Of a stretch of DNA of 25,194 bases, positions 23,108 to 25,194 are shown piece after piece. The position numbers were made by a program, and so were the translations under genes. The DNA comes from Boseongicola sp. SB0662_bin_57 (lineage in GTDB: Bacteria > Pseudomonadota > Alphaproteobacteria > Rhodobacterales > Rhodobacteraceae): NCBI GenBank assembly GCA_009839535.1, contig VXPN01000453.1, positions 1-25,194 of the forward strand, in the 5' to 3' direction. Position 1 is the stretch's first letter. Each line of letters opens with the position of its first letter. The notes under the pieces are model-generated. The model was given only the letters and a program-made list of their open reading frames with translations, did no database searches and was not told the DNA's origin.

Positions 23108-24367
23108 ATGGATCGAGAGGCTCACAAGCTTGCTCAGCAATCGATGGCCTTCGTGCTTGGGGGCGGGCGTGGCAGCAGATTGCATGAACTGACTGACCGC
23201 CGGGCCAAGCCGGCCATGTTTTTCGCCGGCAAAAGCCGGATCATCGACTTCCCGCTTTCGAATGCCGTGAACTCCGGCATTCGGCGCATCGGTGTCGCCA
23301 CCCAGTACAAGGCGCACTCGCTTATCCGGCACCTGCAGCGCGGCTGGAGCTTCTTTCGCGCCGAGCGGAACGAGTCGCTGGACATTCTCCCTGCCTCTCA
23401 ACAGCTCAACGACGAAAACTGGTACAAGGGAACGGCGGATGCGGTGTCGCAGAACGCCGAGATCATCCGCAGCTACGGACCGAAATACATCGTGATCCTC
23501 GCAGGCGACCATATCTACAAGCAGGACTACGCGGTGATGATCGCGCATCACGTCGACAGCGGAGCGGATGTCACCGTCGGCTGCATCGAAGTGCCACGCA
23601 TGGAGGCGACGGGCTTCGGCGTGATGAAGGTCGATACCGAAGACCGCATTCTTGAATTCGTTGAGAAGCCGGCGGACCCGCCCGCCATGCCGGGGCGCCC
23701 TGACATGGCTCTGGCCAGCATGGGCATCTACGTGTTCGAGACCGGGTACCTGCTGGAACTGTTTGACGAGGTGAGGGGCGACCCGGACTACGGCCACGAT
23801 TTCGGCGGTGACCTGATCCCGATGATCGTCAAGGAAGGCAAGGCGGTTGCGCACCCCTTCAGCCGGTCCTGCATCCGGTCATCCATGGAGGAGAAGGCCT
23901 ATTGGCGCGATGTGGGGACCGTTGACGCCTTTTGGCAGGCCAATATCGACCTGACCGATTTCCAGCCGGAACTCGACCTGTACGACCAGTCCTGGCCGAT
24001 CTGGACGTACTCCGAGCTGACGCCCCCGGCAAAGTTCATCCACAACGAAGACGGTCGGCGCGGACATGCAATTTCCTCGATCGTCTCGGGTGGGTGCATC
24101 ATTTCAGGCTCCAGCCTTGAGCGCTGCCTGATGTTCACCGGGGTCAGGACGCATTCCTACTCGCAACTCGAAGGCGTGGTCGCGATGCCCTACGTCGAAA
24201 TCAACCGAAATGCGCGGCTAAGGGACACGGTGATCGATCGCGGCGTTGTCATTCCGAAAGGACTGGTCGTCGGCGAAGACGCCGAGCTGGATGCCAGGCG
24301 CTTCCGGCGTACCGAAGACGGGATCTGCCTGATCACGCAGCCAATGATCAACCGCCTGGAGAGCTGA
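23108..24367 (+). CDS. glgC: glucose-1-phosphate adenylyltransferase (ADP-glucose pyrophosphorylase)
   Basis: The 419-aa enzyme makes ADP-glucose from ATP and glucose-1-phosphate, the committed step of glycogen synthesis. I chose the ATG at 23108 because AGAAGGAGG lies just upstream; the frame itself opens at a GTG 27 nt earlier. The nucleotidyltransferase domain shows VLGGGRGSRLHELT (16-29), the AKPA lysine of the activator site (Lys34), ILAGDHIYKQDY (catalytic Asp) and FVEKPADPP. AYWRDVGTVDAFW leads to the left-handed beta-helix domain. In alphaproteobacteria this enzyme is typically activated by fructose-6-phosphate and pyruvate, so the upstream kinase could connect to its control; that link is inference. 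It starts 33 bp after glgB and ends 1 bp before glgA. Confidence 0.96.
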   Translation: MDREAHKLAQQSMAFVLGGGRGSRLHELTDRRAKPAMFFAGKSRIIDFPLSNAVNSGIRRIGVATQYKAHSLIRHLQRGWSFFRAERNESLDILPASQQLNDENWYKGTADAVSQNAEIIRSYGPKYIVILAGDHIYKQDYAVMIAHHVDSGADVTVGCIEVPRMEATGFGVMKVDTEDRILEFVEKPADPPAMPGRPDMALASMGIYVFETGYLLELFDEVRGDPDYGHDFGGDLIPMIVKEGKAVAHPFSRSCIRSSMEEKAYWRDVGTVDAFWQANIDLTDFQPELDLYDQSWPIWTYSELTPPAKFIHNEDGRRGHAISSIVSGGCIISGSSLERCLMFTGVRTHSYSQLEGVVAMPYVEINRNARLRDTVIDRGVVIPKGLVVGEDAELDARRFRRTEDGICLITQPMINRLES

Positions 24368-24368
24368 C

Positions 24369-25194
24369 GTGAACGTCCTGTTCGTCGCCTCGGAATGCGC
24401 GCCGTTCGTGAAGACCGGTGGCCTGGCCGACGTGATAGGCGCTGTGCCCAAGGCGCTTGCCGCGGCCGGGACCGAAACAAGGGTGCTCATCCCGGCCTAC
24501 CCGGCGCTGCACGGCCTCGCCAGCGGCGGCCAGACGGTCAAGGTCCTTGACGACCTGTTTGGCGGCAAGGCCGAGGTCAAGGCCGTCAATGCTGAAGGGC
24601 TGGACGTCCTGTTGCTGGTGGCGCCGCATCTTTATGGCCGGGAAGGCAACATCTATCTGGGTCCTGACGGAAAGGACTGGTCCGACAACCATCTGCGGTT
24701 CGCCGCACTTGGCTGCGCCGGCGCGGAACTGGCCCTTGACGGGGCCGAGGGATGGATGCCCGACGTCGTGCACGTGCATGACTGGCAAGCCGGCCTGTTG
24801 CCAGCATATCTTTCGCAATCCGGCAGGAACGCGCCACCCGTGGTCATGACCATCCACAACATCGCGTTCCAAGGCCTGTTCGACGCATCTCACATGGCGA
24901 ACCTGAAGCTGAAGCGCGAGATGTTCACGCCGGACGGGGTCGAGTTTCATGGCAGGATCGGATTCCTCAAGGCAGGTCTGGCGCTGTCCGACAGGATCAC
25001 CACGGTAAGCCCGAGCTATGCCTGCGAATTGCTCACGCCGGAATTTGGAATGGGTCTCGACGGTCTTCTGCGGGCACGCCGAAACGACCTGAGCGGCATT
25101 CTGAATGGCATCGATCTTGAGACGTGGAGTCCGGAATCCGATCCGCATCTCGTTGAACGCTATTCCGCACGATCGCTCAGGCGCAGAGAGGCCA
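24369..25194 (+). CDS. glgA: glycogen synthase, 5' part (runs off the window)
   Basis: This is the first 275 codons of bacterial GT5-type glycogen synthase, which extends alpha-1,4 chains from ADP-glucose. The start is a GTG one base after the glgC stop, giving MNVLFVASECAPFVKTGGLADV. The KTGGLADV motif (15-22) binds the ADP part and includes Lys15. Further family marks are DVVHVHDWQAGLLPAYL, VMTIHNIAFQG and TTVSPSYACELLTPEFGMGL followed by GILNGID. The frame is open to the window end; about 200 more residues are expected beyond it. Confidence 0.95.
   Translation, partial: MNVLFVASECAPFVKTGGLADVIGAVPKALAAAGTETRVLIPAYPALHGLASGGQTVKVLDDLFGGKAEVKAVNAEGLDVLLLVAPHLYGREGNIYLGPDGKDWSDNHLRFAALGCAGAELALDGAEGWMPDVVHVHDWQAGLLPAYLSQSGRNAPPVVMTIHNIAFQGLFDASHMANLKLKREMFTPDGVEFHGRIGFLKAGLALSDRITTVSPSYACELLTPEFGMGLDGLLRARRNDLSGILNGIDLETWSPESDPHLVERYSARSLRRREA

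Noticed and set aside
1..25194. CRISPR array or rRNA genes
   Set aside because: No regularly spaced direct repeats and no rRNA-like conserved stretches were seen.

Overview
The window is GC-rich DNA with tightly packed genes, 4-bp ATGA/GTGA start-stop overlaps and a glgP-glgB-glgC-glgA cluster. Together with the lipoprotein and autotransporter types this suggests an alphaproteobacterium, probably Rhodobacterales-like. That placement is inferred from gene order and protein style; no rRNA or tRNA gene confirms it. The left two thirds (about 1-17,000) is accessory DNA rich in mobile elements and gene remnants. The right third is an ordinary chromosomal metabolic operon.

Layout. 234-1634: a TbpB-like surface lipoprotein with a clear terminator, then a small hypothetical gene. 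2143-5782 (minus strand): an integrative-element module with a P4-type tyrosine integrase, an AlpA-type regulator, a 173-aa hypothetical protein, a protein with two tandem C3H metal-binding repeats, and a run of very small overlapping genes. 5783-6689: no gene, but a repeat/hairpin segment that may be an attachment site. 6690-7526: a second TbpB-like lipoprotein. 7527-8627: gene remnants on the minus strand, including the C-terminus of a DNA methylase-like protein.

8628-11603 is the highlight: a complete 2,976-bp IS1595-family transposon. It has 29-bp imperfect terminal inverted repeats, and an 8-bp target duplication matching at 7 of 8 positions. Its four genes run as one operon with three 4-bp overlaps: an ISXO2-type transposase, a D12-class (Dam-like) adenine DNA methyltransferase, a NotI-like endonuclease with four candidate metal-binding cysteines, and a 59-aa conserved-looking protein. 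I read it as a self-mobilising restriction-modification island with its own promoter.

11650-12714 (minus): an autotransporter beta-barrel lacking most of its passenger. 12831-13468: a Phd/VapC toxin-antitoxin pair with a palindrome in its promoter. 13867-14694: a HEAT-like helical-repeat protein. 14840-15946: an AbrB-family membrane protein. 16307-16651: a small protein with two tandem repeats. About 16690-16890: a frameshifted IS200-type TnpA remnant.

17395-25194: a PfkB-family sugar kinase followed by glgP, glgB, glgC and the start of glgA, all on the plus strand. GlgC makes ADP-glucose, GlgA polymerises it, GlgB branches the polymer and GlgP releases glucose-1-phosphate. The kinase probably phosphorylates fructose or a related sugar. 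glgA runs off the right edge of the window.
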